Below, piece after piece: positions 16,202 through 24,492 of a stretch of DNA of 28,492 bases (the first letter of the stretch is position 1; every line of letters begins with the position of its first letter). The position numbers and the translations under genes are program-made. The notes under the pieces are model-generated. The model was not told the origin of the DNA. It ran no database searches and saw only the letters and a program-made list of their open reading frames with translations. This stretch comes from Legionella genomosp. 1 (lineage in GTDB: Bacteria > Pseudomonadota > Gammaproteobacteria > Legionellales > Legionellaceae), in assembly GCA_945865355.1 (NCBI GenBank), contig CAMBDN010000005.1:1-28492 (forward strand), in the 5' to 3' direction.

Positions 16202-17585
16202 TCGTTTGATTCTCCTGTTGATGGCAATACCCACCGCCCAAGTCTTGATATAAATTCACTAGGCTTATCATTTGGGTCAACTTAATTGCATTGATTGCCA
16301 ATGCTACCTGTGCTAAATCAATCCTATCTTTCAGAATGATTTCATAAGGCTGTATCCCTTGTTTATAAAGCGCATTATCGAGATGATAGCGTTCCTCTAC
16401 GGCTTTCTTTGAGCGTTTTAAATCCAGATAACGCGCATTGGCTGTTTGGTGGGCAGAGAAATCATTTGCCACATCTCGTAGGGCCTTGCGAACGGTGTCA
16501 ACATAGGAATAATAGGCTGCTTTTGCTTCTCCGCGTAGCGCGCTAATTTCACCAAATACAGCGGGGTCAATCGACCAGGTTGCGTAAGCATCGGTAAATA
16601 ACTGGGAGAATTGATCGAGATTATGTTGTTGATAGCGGGCGGCACCCCCAAGTAATTCATCGAGTTGGATAGTGGGCAACAACGTGGCTCGTTCCACTGA
16701 AATTTGCTGCACAGCCCATCGATATTGGCTTTCTGCGAAAGCGATGTCTGGCCTATTAGCGAGCACCGTTGCGGGTAGCGTCCCAAAGGTTGGATAGGTG
16801 GTTTGCATATGTCCAAAATGTTTGTTGACACGGAGGCCGCCAGGATTTTCGTTTAATAAATATCGCAATGCATTTTGTGCCTTGATGATATTGTCTTTGA
16901 TCACCTCTTTTTGGGCTCCTGCTTCTTCAGTTATTTGTTTCAACGAGGCAAAAGGCAGTAGTGATTCAATTCCTCCTCGATAATTGTCTTTTTGAATGGA
17001 GAGGAGTTCTTGCAAGTCCTTTAGGTATTGTTCAAATAAGCGTAATCGTTCAATCTCTGCGATATAGATGAAGTATGCTTCCGCTATTTGTCCAATGAAT
17101 ACAAGTTTTGTGGATTGCAAGGCGTATTGTCGCGCTTGGATGCCAATTTTAGCTGATTTCTGCCGGGCGATTGTCATCAGCGCATTGAACGTGAAGTAGC
17201 CTGGATATACGCCATACAATCCCCCGGGTACTCCGAACGCAGGATTTAACGAATACCCTGCCAATATATTGAGTGACGGAAGCCAACTCAATTGAACACT
17301 ACGTAACTCTTCTTTAGCCACGAGCAATTTAGCACGAGCTTGTTGCACTGTATTATTTACCTGTAATCCGGTTTCAATGAGATGATCGAGTTCTGGATCT
17401 TGAAATTTTTTCCACCATGCAAGGTAAGGTAGATTTTTCCCGTCAATGAGCGAAACGTCTCCCATTTGCCATTGCTCAGGCACATTGATTGGAGGCGCAT
17501 GATGCTGTGATGGAGAAAGCGAGCAGCCTGCAAGCCAGTTCATGCCAGCAATCAGATAGATTGCTTTAAAAAATGATCGATTCAT
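16197..17585 (-). CDS. NodT/MdtP-type outer-membrane efflux lipoprotein
   Basis: This 462-residue protein is a TolC-like outer-membrane channel of the NodT/OprM family. It has a lipoprotein signal peptide with lipobox LAGC (Cys near residue 21), so it should be lipid-anchored. Two outer-membrane-efflux repeats follow. Recognisable blocks include WWKKFQDPELDHLIETGL near residue 60, the coiled Q-Q-A-R-A-K-L region, TLPATVLANRPDIAFAE near 280 and SIDPAVFGE. The ribosome site AGGAGAA precedes the ATG. It is the last gene of the minus-strand operon, starting 2 bp after FUSC half 2. With the HlyD adaptor and FUSC proteins it forms a tripartite exporter like E. coli MdtNOP. The stop codon lies inside a terminator arm. 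Confidence 0.9.
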   Translation of the reverse strand: MNRSFFKAIYLIAGMNWLAGCSLSPSQHHAPPINVPEQWQMGDVSLIDGKNLPYLAWWKKFQDPELDHLIETGLQVNNTVQQARAKLLVAKEELRSVQLSWLPSLNILAGYSLNPAFGVPGGLYGVYPGYFTFNALMTIARQKSAKIGIQARQYALQSTKLVFIGQIAEAYFIYIAEIERLRLFEQYLKDLQELLSIQKDNYRGGIESLLPFASLKQITEEAGAQKEVIKDNIIKAQNALRYLLNENPGGLRVNKHFGHMQTTYPTFGTLPATVLANRPDIAFAESQYRWAVQQISVERATLLPTIQLDELLGGAARYQQHNLDQFSQLFTDAYATWSIDPAVFGEISALRGEAKAAYYSYVDTVRKALRDVANDFSAHQTANARYLDLKRSKKAVEERYHLDNALYKQGIQPYEIILKDRIDLAQVALAINAIKLTQMISLVNLYQDLGGGYCHQQENQTT

Positions 17586-17587
17586 GT

Positions 17588-18448
17588 TTACGTCGTTCTC
17601 CTATGGAGAAAGTGTTCTAATGGTTGATTTAACGAATGCTCAAGTTCAGCTTGAATAGTATGGATCATGTGACTGTCGCCATTTTTATTTTTTAGATAAA
17701 AAAGGCAAACGATTTTGCGAAATTCTTGCAAAATTGTTTGTGATATCGCTGCCGAGTCCTCAACAAAGAACAAAGTGCATCCATGTTGAAAAATATGAGC
17801 GTTGATTAATTGGGTGAGTTGAACGATTTGTCGGTTTGTAGAATATATTTTCTTGAATAGAGATGCGTTGGACAACTGATTGCTATTGGCAAGCCGGTAG
17901 AAATCCTTCAGTTCTTTCCTAAGCTGTTTACATTGATAGTGATAGTAAAGCTCCGTCATATTTTTCGATCCAAACCAGGCATATTCAATGGTGATACAAA
18001 CAGCAAAAGCAAACCCGGTGCAGACAATCCTATCAACCACATAATATTGTAAAAGAAAATCCCCCGGATTTGTCCATTGAACGACCAAATCTACAAAGAT
18101 AGTGATTGCTATCATATGTCGGTTTACTGGGACTGCTATAAAAAAAACCATTGACCAAATAGAAAGCAAAAGAAATATGATTGCAAAGCGGAAATTAAAA
18201 TGAACGAGGGACCAAACAATCACGACGGCAGCAACTCCAACTAGGGTGCCAGTAAAGCGTAAATAGGCGCGTTGAAAGATTTGGTCGGAATAAAGACCCG
18301 TATAGATCAGTGTGCCTGCCGTAATAAGCCAGGCGCTATGTGGAAGATGGAAAAATTGGTCGATCGCTACAAGCACCATAAAGGCGATAGTAATTTGCAT
18401 GAAGCGTTTATTTAAAAGATCTATGTTTTTAGACATAGCACGTTCCAT
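17588..18448 (-). CDS. FUSC-family transporter, C-terminal half
   Basis: This 286-residue protein corresponds to the second half of an AaeB/MdtO-like FUSC protein. Residues 17 to about 150 carry five or six membrane spans with the FUSC block LITAGTLIYTGLYSDQIFQRAYLRFTGTLVG. The arginine-rich end of this block is characteristic of the family. Residues 150-286 are a soluble, mostly helical cytoplasmic domain. It overlaps FUSC half 1 by 28 bp in a different frame. A stop lies 6 nt before the ATG at 18448, so fusion could occur only within the overlap. A second ATG at 18436 has a GGAAC element before it and may be the true start. It is probably co-translated with half 1 to build one two-subunit inner-membrane exporter. 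Confidence 0.8.
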   Translation of the reverse strand: MERAMSKNIDLLNKRFMQITIAFMVLVAIDQFFHLPHSAWLITAGTLIYTGLYSDQIFQRAYLRFTGTLVGVAAVVIVWSLVHFNFRFAIIFLLLSIWSMVFFIAVPVNRHMIAITIFVDLVVQWTNPGDFLLQYYVVDRIVCTGFAFAVCITIEYAWFGSKNMTELYYHYQCKQLRKELKDFYRLANSNQLSNASLFKKIYSTNRQIVQLTQLINAHIFQHGCTLFFVEDSAAISQTILQEFRKIVCLFYLKNKNGDSHMIHTIQAELEHSLNQPLEHFLHRRTT

Positions 18449-19431
18449 ATTTTAATGATATTGATTAAATTAGAGTAAGCCGCTTGCACAGATGGGTTTG
18501 AGCTGCTTGTGTTTGGAATATTTTCTATGCAGCGATAGTCTCTGAGTCCGTTTTGAATCAAATGACAACCGTTGCTTAAATCGATAAGGTCGATTGGAGT
18601 AATATGTTCCACCTTGTGTTCCACAGCAATGACAAAGGCATAAAATTTGACAATTGATAAAGCGATTTTTTTGGCTGAAAAGCCATGTTCTTTTCTGCTC
18701 AAGGCATAAGCGTGATCTTGTAGTCCGACCAAATGTTTTAAAGGCTTTGGATTTGGATTTGGATTTGGATTTGGATTTGGATTTGGATTTGGATTTGGAT
18801 TTGGATTTGGCTTTGGATTTGGATTTGGATGGTTGGGTTGCGTGACGCTCATCGTCATTCTTTCATTAAGTTCTTGTATCGTTAGATACAAGGCACGGAG
18901 AAATACTCGAAAAAAATATATTCGTGGGAAAATGGACATCAGCCCAATCGTTAGTAAAATAATGAATCCGTAATTAACAAATGTGCTCACCACGTGAAAG
19001 GGATCGCCTTGTATAGGAGGAATGAGGGAGCGATAGGTAATTGTTTGAATAACCGGGATTATCGGTAGCAGGAGGGGATATTTTTTTTTGCTGATTAAAA
19101 ATAATGATCCCATGAAGAAACCCACTGATAAAATTATCATGACACTATAGATCTGAATAATATTCAGGATGCACGCATACGAGATGCAAATTCCGCAGAA
19201 TACTCCCATAATGAGTATGCGTTGATCAAAATTGATGAGAGTAGCGATAGCTAAAAAGCCAAAGGCAGGTAATATCATTAAGGTTTCAAAGTAAGGGGGA
19301 TAAAAGACAAAATTAATTAAAAACAACCCAATTGCTACGAATAGTGTTTGAGCAGCACTGACTCGCAAAAACCCATAGGGATCATAGTTTTCTAATGTCT
19401 GTCGTAAAAAATTAATTTTTGATGTAAACAT
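18421..19431 (-). CDS. FUSC-family transporter, N-terminal half, with Asn-Pro repeat linker
   Basis: This 336-residue protein covers the first half of an AaeB/MdtO-like exporter. Residues 15 to about 185 hold about six membrane spans beginning YGFLRVSAAQTLFVAIGLF. A soluble helical region follows. Between them, after residue ~200, lies a run of about 14 Asn-Pro or Lys-Pro dipeptides encoded by a hexanucleotide repeat. The frame is open from GTG 19443, but ATG 19431 (MFTSKINF) is the more likely start, giving a 20-bp overlap with the upstream HlyD gene. The two halves together (about 622 residues) match the size of single-chain FUSC proteins. The break falls between the two homologous membrane-plus-soluble repeats. 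Substrates of related proteins are aromatic acids and dyes; here the substrate is unknown. Confidence 0.8.
   Translation of the reverse strand: MFTSKINFLRQTLENYDPYGFLRVSAAQTLFVAIGLFLINFVFYPPYFETLMILPAFGFLAIATLINFDQRILIMGVFCGICISYACILNIIQIYSVMIILSVGFFMGSLFLISKKKYPLLLPIIPVIQTITYRSLIPPIQGDPFHVVSTFVNYGFIILLTIGLMSIFPRIYFFRVFLRALYLTIQELNERMTMSVTQPNHPNPNPKPNPNPNPNPNPNPNPNPNPNPKPLKHLVGLQDHAYALSRKEHGFSAKKIALSIVKFYAFVIAVEHKVEHITPIDLIDLSNGCHLIQNGLRDYRCIENIPNTSSSNPSVQAAYSNLINIIKIWNVLCLKT
18745..18828. repeat. Hexanucleotide microsatellite (14 units of ATTTGG/CTTTGG)
   Basis: The plus strand reads CTTTGG, ten ATTTGG, CTTTGG, two ATTTGG, all in perfect register (84 bp). On the coding minus strand each unit is Pro plus Asn or Lys. 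Because the unit is two codons long, slippage changes the linker length in FUSC half 1 without breaking the frame. The plus-strand reading (Leu-Asp repeats) is a shadow. Confidence 0.95.
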
Positions 19432-20431
19432 AAGCACTCGCACCAGGGTTAAGTGGATAGCTTGGGTCAGGATCTAATATTTTTATTTGCAACGGGAAGC
19501 GTTGAGGTAAATTTAACCACTCATTATTGTTAGAAATAATTTGTTGTTGATTGCGTTGAGCGGTTTTTTGGCGATTAGCAACCCATAAATTGTTGACAAT
19601 GATTCCATGAAAAATCTTTCTGAAATAGTACATGCGCAGGACGATAATGACTTTGTTCCCAGGTTTTACGTAGCGAAGGTCGGTCTCGTTGAAGTTGGCT
19701 TGGATGAACCACTCATCGGTATTGATGAATGAAAATAAAGGCTTGTGTTTGACAACGGGGTGTCCTGAAGAGATGTATAGGTTATCAACCATACCGTCTG
19801 ATCCTGCGCGTACAAGGGTTAGAGAGAGATTTATTTTGGCATTTTCTTTTTCAGCTTTGAGTGCGGCAATTTTTTTGAATAGTTGGAGGGTTTGCTTCCC
19901 ATTCATCGCCAATTCATTACGAATGGCTTGCGTTTGATGATTAATCTGAGCTACATCGTATTGAAGCCGTTTGATCTCGAGTCGAGAGACCGAACGATTA
20001 ACCATATTATTTTTTTTAAGGCCGTATTCATAATTGAGTTTGCCGAGTTTTGATTCTAGGGCGGCAATTAAGCTGCGGTCTTTCTTGGCCTCCTCTTCGA
20101 GTACGGCAATACCCGCAACAGCTTCTTCATAGCTTGCTCTGGCTTTCTGATATGCCAATCGATACGGGGTATCAAAAACTTGGAAAAGTGGGGTGTTTTT
20201 TTTCACAAACTCGCCATTTTTAACGTAGATGTTGGTTACGTATCCAGAAACATCGGCAGCAACGGCCTGTACATTCGCAACGACAAAAGCATTATCGGTA
20301 AACGGAAAAAGGTAGGAAAAAAAGTGAAAAAATCCAATAATCATCGCGACAATGATAATCATTGTTGGTAAATTAAATTTGTCTTTACTAAATTGGTAGA
20401 GTTTGACCATTTTATCCGGCTGTTTCAGCAT
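19412..20431 (-). CDS. HlyD/EmrA/MdtN-type membrane fusion protein
   Basis: This 339-residue periplasmic adaptor links the inner-membrane exporter to the outer-membrane channel. A single N-terminal membrane anchor (residues ~22-42) is followed by FPFTDNAFVVANVQAVAADVSGYVTNIYVKNGEFVKK, the biotin-lipoyl-like start of the family (compare TDDAYV in EmrA/AaeA). A long coiled-coil hairpin spans about residues 80-200. The second lipoyl half (VRAGSDGMVDNLYISSGHPV) and the beta-barrel domain (FNETDLRYVKPGNKVIIVL) then follow. It is the first gene of the operon and overlaps the next by 20-32 bp. ATG 20431 has a weak ribosome site. ATG 20410 is an alternative with GGAT before it. No convincing promoter was found in the 160-bp gap shared with carB. 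Confidence 0.9.
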   Translation of the reverse strand: MLKQPDKMVKLYQFSKDKFNLPTMIIIVAMIIGFFHFFSYLFPFTDNAFVVANVQAVAADVSGYVTNIYVKNGEFVKKNTPLFQVFDTPYRLAYQKARASYEEAVAGIAVLEEEAKKDRSLIAALESKLGKLNYEYGLKKNNMVNRSVSRLEIKRLQYDVAQINHQTQAIRNELAMNGKQTLQLFKKIAALKAEKENAKINLSLTLVRAGSDGMVDNLYISSGHPVVKHKPLFSFINTDEWFIQANFNETDLRYVKPGNKVIIVLRMYYFRKIFHGIIVNNLWVANRQKTAQRNQQQIISNNNEWLNLPQRFPLQIKILDPDPSYPLNPGASAYVYIKN

Positions 20432-20512
20432 TTTACTTACAAAGTGACGAGGATTAAATTAACTATAAAATCAAAATTTTTGCAATGACATACTAACCCT
20501 CATCATAAAATA

Positions 20513-20541
20513 GTCACAAACCATTCTATTCTAGGTATAAT
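20513..20541 (+). promoter_or_regulatory. Candidate carB promoter
   Basis: GTCACA (20513-20518, four of six matches to the -35), 17 bp, then a perfect TATAAT (20536-20541). It places the start of transcription about 50 nt before carB. A promoter is expected because carB has been cut off from carA. Confidence 0.5.
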
Positions 20542-20597
20542 TTTTTAGCAAAACTCGATAAGATAGGCCACTTTACATTTTTTTATCTGTAGTGACC

Positions 20598-23500
20598 ATG
20601 CCTAAGCGAACTGATATTAAATCCATCCTCATTCTTGGCGCGGGACCGATTGTCATTGGCCAAGCGTGTGAGTTTGATTATTCCGGTACTCAAGCCTTGC
20701 GTGCTTTGAAAAAAGAAGGGTATCGCATCATTTTGGTCAACTCCAATCCTGCCACAATCATGACTGATCCTGAACTGGCTGATGCCACTTATATTGAACC
20801 GGTGTTGTGGCAAGAGGTGGCTCGTGTTATTGAGCGAGAGCGGCCTGACGCACTTTTGCCGACAATGGGTGGTCAGACAGCTTTAAATTGTGCGCTGGAT
20901 CTTGTCCGTGAAGGCGTACTGGCTAAATATGAAGTGGAATTGATTGGTGCGACGCGCGAGGCGATTGATAAAGCAGAAGATCGTGAAAAATTTCGCCAGT
21001 TGATGATAAAAATTGGTTTGGAAATGCCACGCTCGGCGATTGCCCATAGCATTGAAGAGGCGCTATCAGTGCAAGCTCAACTTGGATTTCCTACGATTAT
21101 CCGTCCCTCGTTCACCATGGGCGGTAGTGGGGGTGGTATTGCTTATAACCGGGAAGAGTTCGAAGAAATTTGTTCGCGTGGGTTTGAGCTGTCACCTACC
21201 CATGAGTTATTGCTTGATGAATCCGTATTGGGTTGGAAAGAATATGAAATGGAGGTGGTGAGAGACAAAAATGATAATTGTATCATTGTCTGCTCCATCG
21301 AAAATTTTGATCCAATGGGGGTGCATACGGGCGATTCAATTACCGTAGCCCCCGCGCAAACGTTGACTGATAAAGAGTTTCAGCGCATGCGCGATGCTGC
21401 TATTCGCGTATTACGTGCCGTGGGTGTGGACACGGGCGGCTCAAATGTGCAGTTTGCAATTAATCCAGACGATGGGCGTATGTTGGTAGTGGAAATGAAT
21501 CCACGAGTATCGCGCAGTTCAGCACTGGCATCTAAAGCGACAGGATTTCCTATTGCCAAAGTAGCGGCTTTACTTGCCGTGGGTTACACCCTTGATGAAC
21601 TAGCAAATGAAATAACGGGTGGTAAAACACCGGCATCGTTTGAGCCAACGATTGACTATATCGTTACTAAAATACCACGGTTTAATTTTGATAAGTTTCC
21701 ACAAACATCGCCCACACTATCAACCCAGATGAAGTCGGTTGGTGAGGTCATGGCAATCGGTACGTCTTTCCAAGAGTCATTGCAAAAAGCAATTCGTAGT
21801 TTGGAAATTGGTCGCTGTGGTTTGCAACCAATATTTAAAAACGGTGATATGTCCGTATTACGGGGGCATTTGCGTGAGCCAACCCCCGATCGTTTGTGGT
21901 ACATTGCTGACGCATTTCGCCATGGATTTACGCTTGAAGAAATTTATCAAGAAAGTAAAGTTGATCCATGGTTTTTGATGCAAGTTCATGAGTTGGTTGA
22001 CCTCGAGAATACGCTACATGGCGCTAAACTCGATCATCTGACCAAGGCTAGCATGCTAAAATTTAAGCGTCATGGATTTGCTGATCTTTACTTGGCGGGC
22101 TTGCTTCATTGTAGCGAAGAAGATGTCCGAGCACGTCGTCTAGAGCTAGGTGTTACCCCTGTTTATAAACGGATTGATTCTTGTGCAGGGGAGTTTCCTA
22201 GCGATACGGCATATCTTTATTCATGCTATGACAGCAGTTGTGAGGCGCGCCCGGAGAATAATAAGAAAAAAATTATGATCCTTGGTGGAGGGCCTAATCG
22301 AATTGGACAAGGAATAGAGTTTGATTACTGTTGTGTTCATGCTGCAATGGCCTTGCGCGAGGCTGGCTATCAAACGATCATGATCAATTGTAATCCAGAA
22401 ACAGTATCTACAGATTTTGATACGTCAGATCGATTGTACTTTGAACCAGTGACTCTCGAGGATGTATTAGCTGTTGTTGCTGTTGAAAACCCTATGGGCG
22501 TGATTGTACATTATGGTGGTCAAACACCATTAAAATTGGCGCGTGCCTTGGAGGCGAACGGTGTGAAAATCATTGGTACCTCTCCTGATGCGATTGATAA
22601 AGCGGAAGACCGTGAGCGTTTCCAACAGATGGTTCAGCGATTAAATTTGCATCAACCTGCAAATGGTACAGTGCGAAGTGAAAAGGAGGCGATAGTCTTA
22701 GCCGAACAGATTGGCTATCCTCTCGTTGTGCGACCGTCTTATGTTTTGGGTGGGCGAGCGATGGAGGTGGTGTATCAAGAGGACGACTTACGTCATTACC
22801 TGGCTCATGCGGTTAGCGTTTCGAACGACTCACCTGTCTTACTCGATAGATTTTTAAGTGACGCGATTGAGGTTGATATTGATGCCGTATGTGATGGTGA
22901 AGACGTATTGATTGGTGCCATTATGGAGCATATTGAACAAGCGGGGGTGCATTCTGGCGACTCAGCTTGTACATTACCACCCTTCAGTATAAGTACTGTA
23001 GTGCAACAAGATTTGATTGAGCAAATGCGCTTAATGGCATTAGAATTAGGGGTGGTTGGTCTAATCAATGCACAATTTGCTATTCAGGCTGATGATATTT
23101 ATGTTTTAGAAGTTAATCCTCGTGCTTCACGAACTGTACCCTTTGTATCGAAGGCCACAGGCTTACCTTTGGCTAAAATCGCAGCTCTTTGTAAAGTAGG
23201 TCATAGTTTAAAAGCACAAGGGTTGACACATCATCAGCCAATGCCAGCTTTTTATGCAATAAAATTGCCAGTATTTCCATTTATAAAGTTTGCCGGTGTT
23301 GATTCGATACTTGGGCCTGAAATGAAATCTACTGGAGAAGTCATGGGCGTTGCCAGACGTTTTGGACAGGCCTATGCGAAAGCGCAACTTGGTGCTGGAG
23401 GCAATATTGTTAAACGACGCCGTGCTTTTGTTTCTGTTCGTGATGCAGATAAGGCACGAGTGGGTGAAATAGCGAAGCGTTTGATAGCGCTTGGGTTTGA

Positions 23501-23801
23501 AATTATTGCAACAAGAGGAACCGAGGCCGTGTTGCTGGCCGCAGGAATTTCTTGTAAGCGGGTGTTCAAAGTTGCAGAAGGTCGGCCGCATGTGGTCGAT
23601 TATATTAAAAACCATGAAATTGATTTTATTGTAAACACGACCGAAGGAAAGTTAGCGATTGCCGATTCGTTTGCTATTCGCCGCAATGCATTGCAGCACA
23701 AGGTTAGTTATACTACAACATTATCTGGTGCTGAGGCGGCATGCCTGGCAATGAAATATGAAGATAGAGAAACAGTGACAAAATTACAGGATTTACATTA
23801 G
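20598..23801 (+). CDS. carB: Carbamoyl-phosphate synthase large subunit
   Basis: CarB uses ammonia from CarA, bicarbonate and two ATP to make carbamoyl phosphate. The start MPKRTDIKSILILGAGPIVIGQACEFDYSGTQ matches E. coli CarB almost exactly. Two ATP-grasp halves are visible: half 1 has IIRPSFTMGGSGGGIAY near residue 168, and half 2 has LGGGPNRIGQGIEFDYCCVHA near 560 and VVRPSYVLGGRAMEVVY near 715. The C-terminal allosteric domain (ornithine/UMP control in relatives) begins near residue 935. The frame extends two codons upstream to a GTG, but homology supports ATG 20598, giving 1067 residues. It is divergent from the efflux operon and 40 bp upstream of greA. In most relatives it directly follows carA, which is 7.1 kb away here. 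Confidence 0.99.
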   Translation: MPKRTDIKSILILGAGPIVIGQACEFDYSGTQALRALKKEGYRIILVNSNPATIMTDPELADATYIEPVLWQEVARVIERERPDALLPTMGGQTALNCALDLVREGVLAKYEVELIGATREAIDKAEDREKFRQLMIKIGLEMPRSAIAHSIEEALSVQAQLGFPTIIRPSFTMGGSGGGIAYNREEFEEICSRGFELSPTHELLLDESVLGWKEYEMEVVRDKNDNCIIVCSIENFDPMGVHTGDSITVAPAQTLTDKEFQRMRDAAIRVLRAVGVDTGGSNVQFAINPDDGRMLVVEMNPRVSRSSALASKATGFPIAKVAALLAVGYTLDELANEITGGKTPASFEPTIDYIVTKIPRFNFDKFPQTSPTLSTQMKSVGEVMAIGTSFQESLQKAIRSLEIGRCGLQPIFKNGDMSVLRGHLREPTPDRLWYIADAFRHGFTLEEIYQESKVDPWFLMQVHELVDLENTLHGAKLDHLTKASMLKFKRHGFADLYLAGLLHCSEEDVRARRLELGVTPVYKRIDSCAGEFPSDTAYLYSCYDSSCEARPENNKKKIMILGGGPNRIGQGIEFDYCCVHAAMALREAGYQTIMINCNPETVSTDFDTSDRLYFEPVTLEDVLAVVAVENPMGVIVHYGGQTPLKLARALEANGVKIIGTSPDAIDKAEDRERFQQMVQRLNLHQPANGTVRSEKEAIVLAEQIGYPLVVRPSYVLGGRAMEVVYQEDDLRHYLAHAVSVSNDSPVLLDRFLSDAIEVDIDAVCDGEDVLIGAIMEHIEQAGVHSGDSACTLPPFSISTVVQQDLIEQMRLMALELGVVGLINAQFAIQADDIYVLEVNPRASRTVPFVSKATGLPLAKIAALCKVGHSLKAQGLTHHQPMPAFYAIKLPVFPFIKFAGVDSILGPEMKSTGEVMGVARRFGQAYAKAQLGAGGNIVKRRRAFVSVRDADKARVGEIAKRLIALGFEIIATRGTEAVLLAAGISCKRVFKVAEGRPHVVDYIKNHEIDFIVNTTEGKLAIADSFAIRRNALQHKVSYTTTLSGAEAACLAMKYEDRETVTKLQDLH

Positions 23802-23841
23802 GGTTAAATTTTTTTATACAAGGACATAAGATGGGGTGGAT

Positions 23842-24318
23842 ATGCAGAAACATCCAATGACAGTTGAAGGGGCTTTGGCGCTGCAAAATGAGTTACATCG
23901 ATTAAAAACAATAGAGCGGCCGCAAATTATTGAATCGATTGCTACGGCGCGTGCTCATGGTGATCTTAAAGAAAATGCAGAATACCATGCCGCTCGTGAG
24001 CAGCAGAGTTTTGCTGAAGGGCGTATTCAAGAATTGGAAGCCAAACTATCGAACGCACAAATTGTTGATATCAGTAAATTAGTTAACCAAGGTAAGGTGG
24101 TATTTGGCGCAACAGTCACGGTGTGTAATTTGCAAACGGACGCTCAAATTACTTATAAAATTGTTGGGGAAGATGAGGCAAATATTAAATTAAATAAAAT
24201 TTCATATTGTTCTCCAATGGGGCGTGCGCTGATTGGTAAGGAGCTTGATGAAAGTGTTGTGGTGAAGACCCCTGGTGGTCTTCTTGAGTATGAAATAGTT
24301 GCTGTAGAATATAGTTAG
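23842..24318 (+). CDS. greA: Transcript cleavage factor GreA
   Basis: GreA binds the secondary channel of RNA polymerase and stimulates cleavage of backtracked transcripts. The N-terminal coiled coil carries the tip acidic pair in ARAHGDLKENAEYHAAREQQ. The C-terminal FKBP-like domain has FGATVTVCNL, IVGEDEA, SPMGRALIGKE and KTPGGLLEYEIVAVEY. The frame reaches GTG 23836, but ATG 23842 (MQKHPMTVEG) aligns with the E. coli start MQAIPMTLRG and gives 158 residues, the same length as E. coli GreA. A GGGG lies five nt before this start. It follows carB by 40 bp, the conserved carB-greA pairing. No clear terminator is seen in the 150 bp after it. Confidence 0.97.
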   Translation: MQKHPMTVEGALALQNELHRLKTIERPQIIESIATARAHGDLKENAEYHAAREQQSFAEGRIQELEAKLSNAQIVDISKLVNQGKVVFGATVTVCNLQTDAQITYKIVGEDEANIKLNKISYCSPMGRALIGKELDESVVVKTPGGLLEYEIVAVEYS

Positions 24319-24431
24319 ATCTGTTGTTACTAGGATAGCGAAGTATACACTTAGCGCAGTGAAATACGGGTTCTTTTATAAGACCTTTCGCCGCGCTTTA
24401 GAGGGTTACTTGTTTTGATTAGCAACAAGAA

Positions 24432-24461
24432 ATGATTTCTTTGGTTTTGTCATGGTATAAT
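24432..24461 (+). promoter_or_regulatory. Candidate promoter of the clan CE protease gene
   Basis: A perfect TATAAT (24456-24461) is preceded at 18 bp by ATGATT (24432-24437), a weak -35. Transcription would start near 24468. That leaves only about 4 nt before the first in-frame ATG (24472) but about 25 nt before the second (24493), which favours the second start. Confidence 0.45.
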
Positions 24462-24492
24462 ATTAAACATTATGGCTTTTTGCGAGCAATTT

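Noticed and set aside
18745..18828. CRISPR array
   Set aside because: The repeat is a contiguous six-base unit without spacers, inside a coding gene.
18654..18845. Plus-strand frame encoding Leu-Asp repeats
   Set aside because: It is the antisense reading of the Asn-Pro microsatellite inside FUSC half 1, and it has no ribosome site or family.
23208..23615. 135-residue minus-strand frame inside carB
   Set aside because: It is antisense to the highly conserved CarB C-terminal region and has no independent signals.
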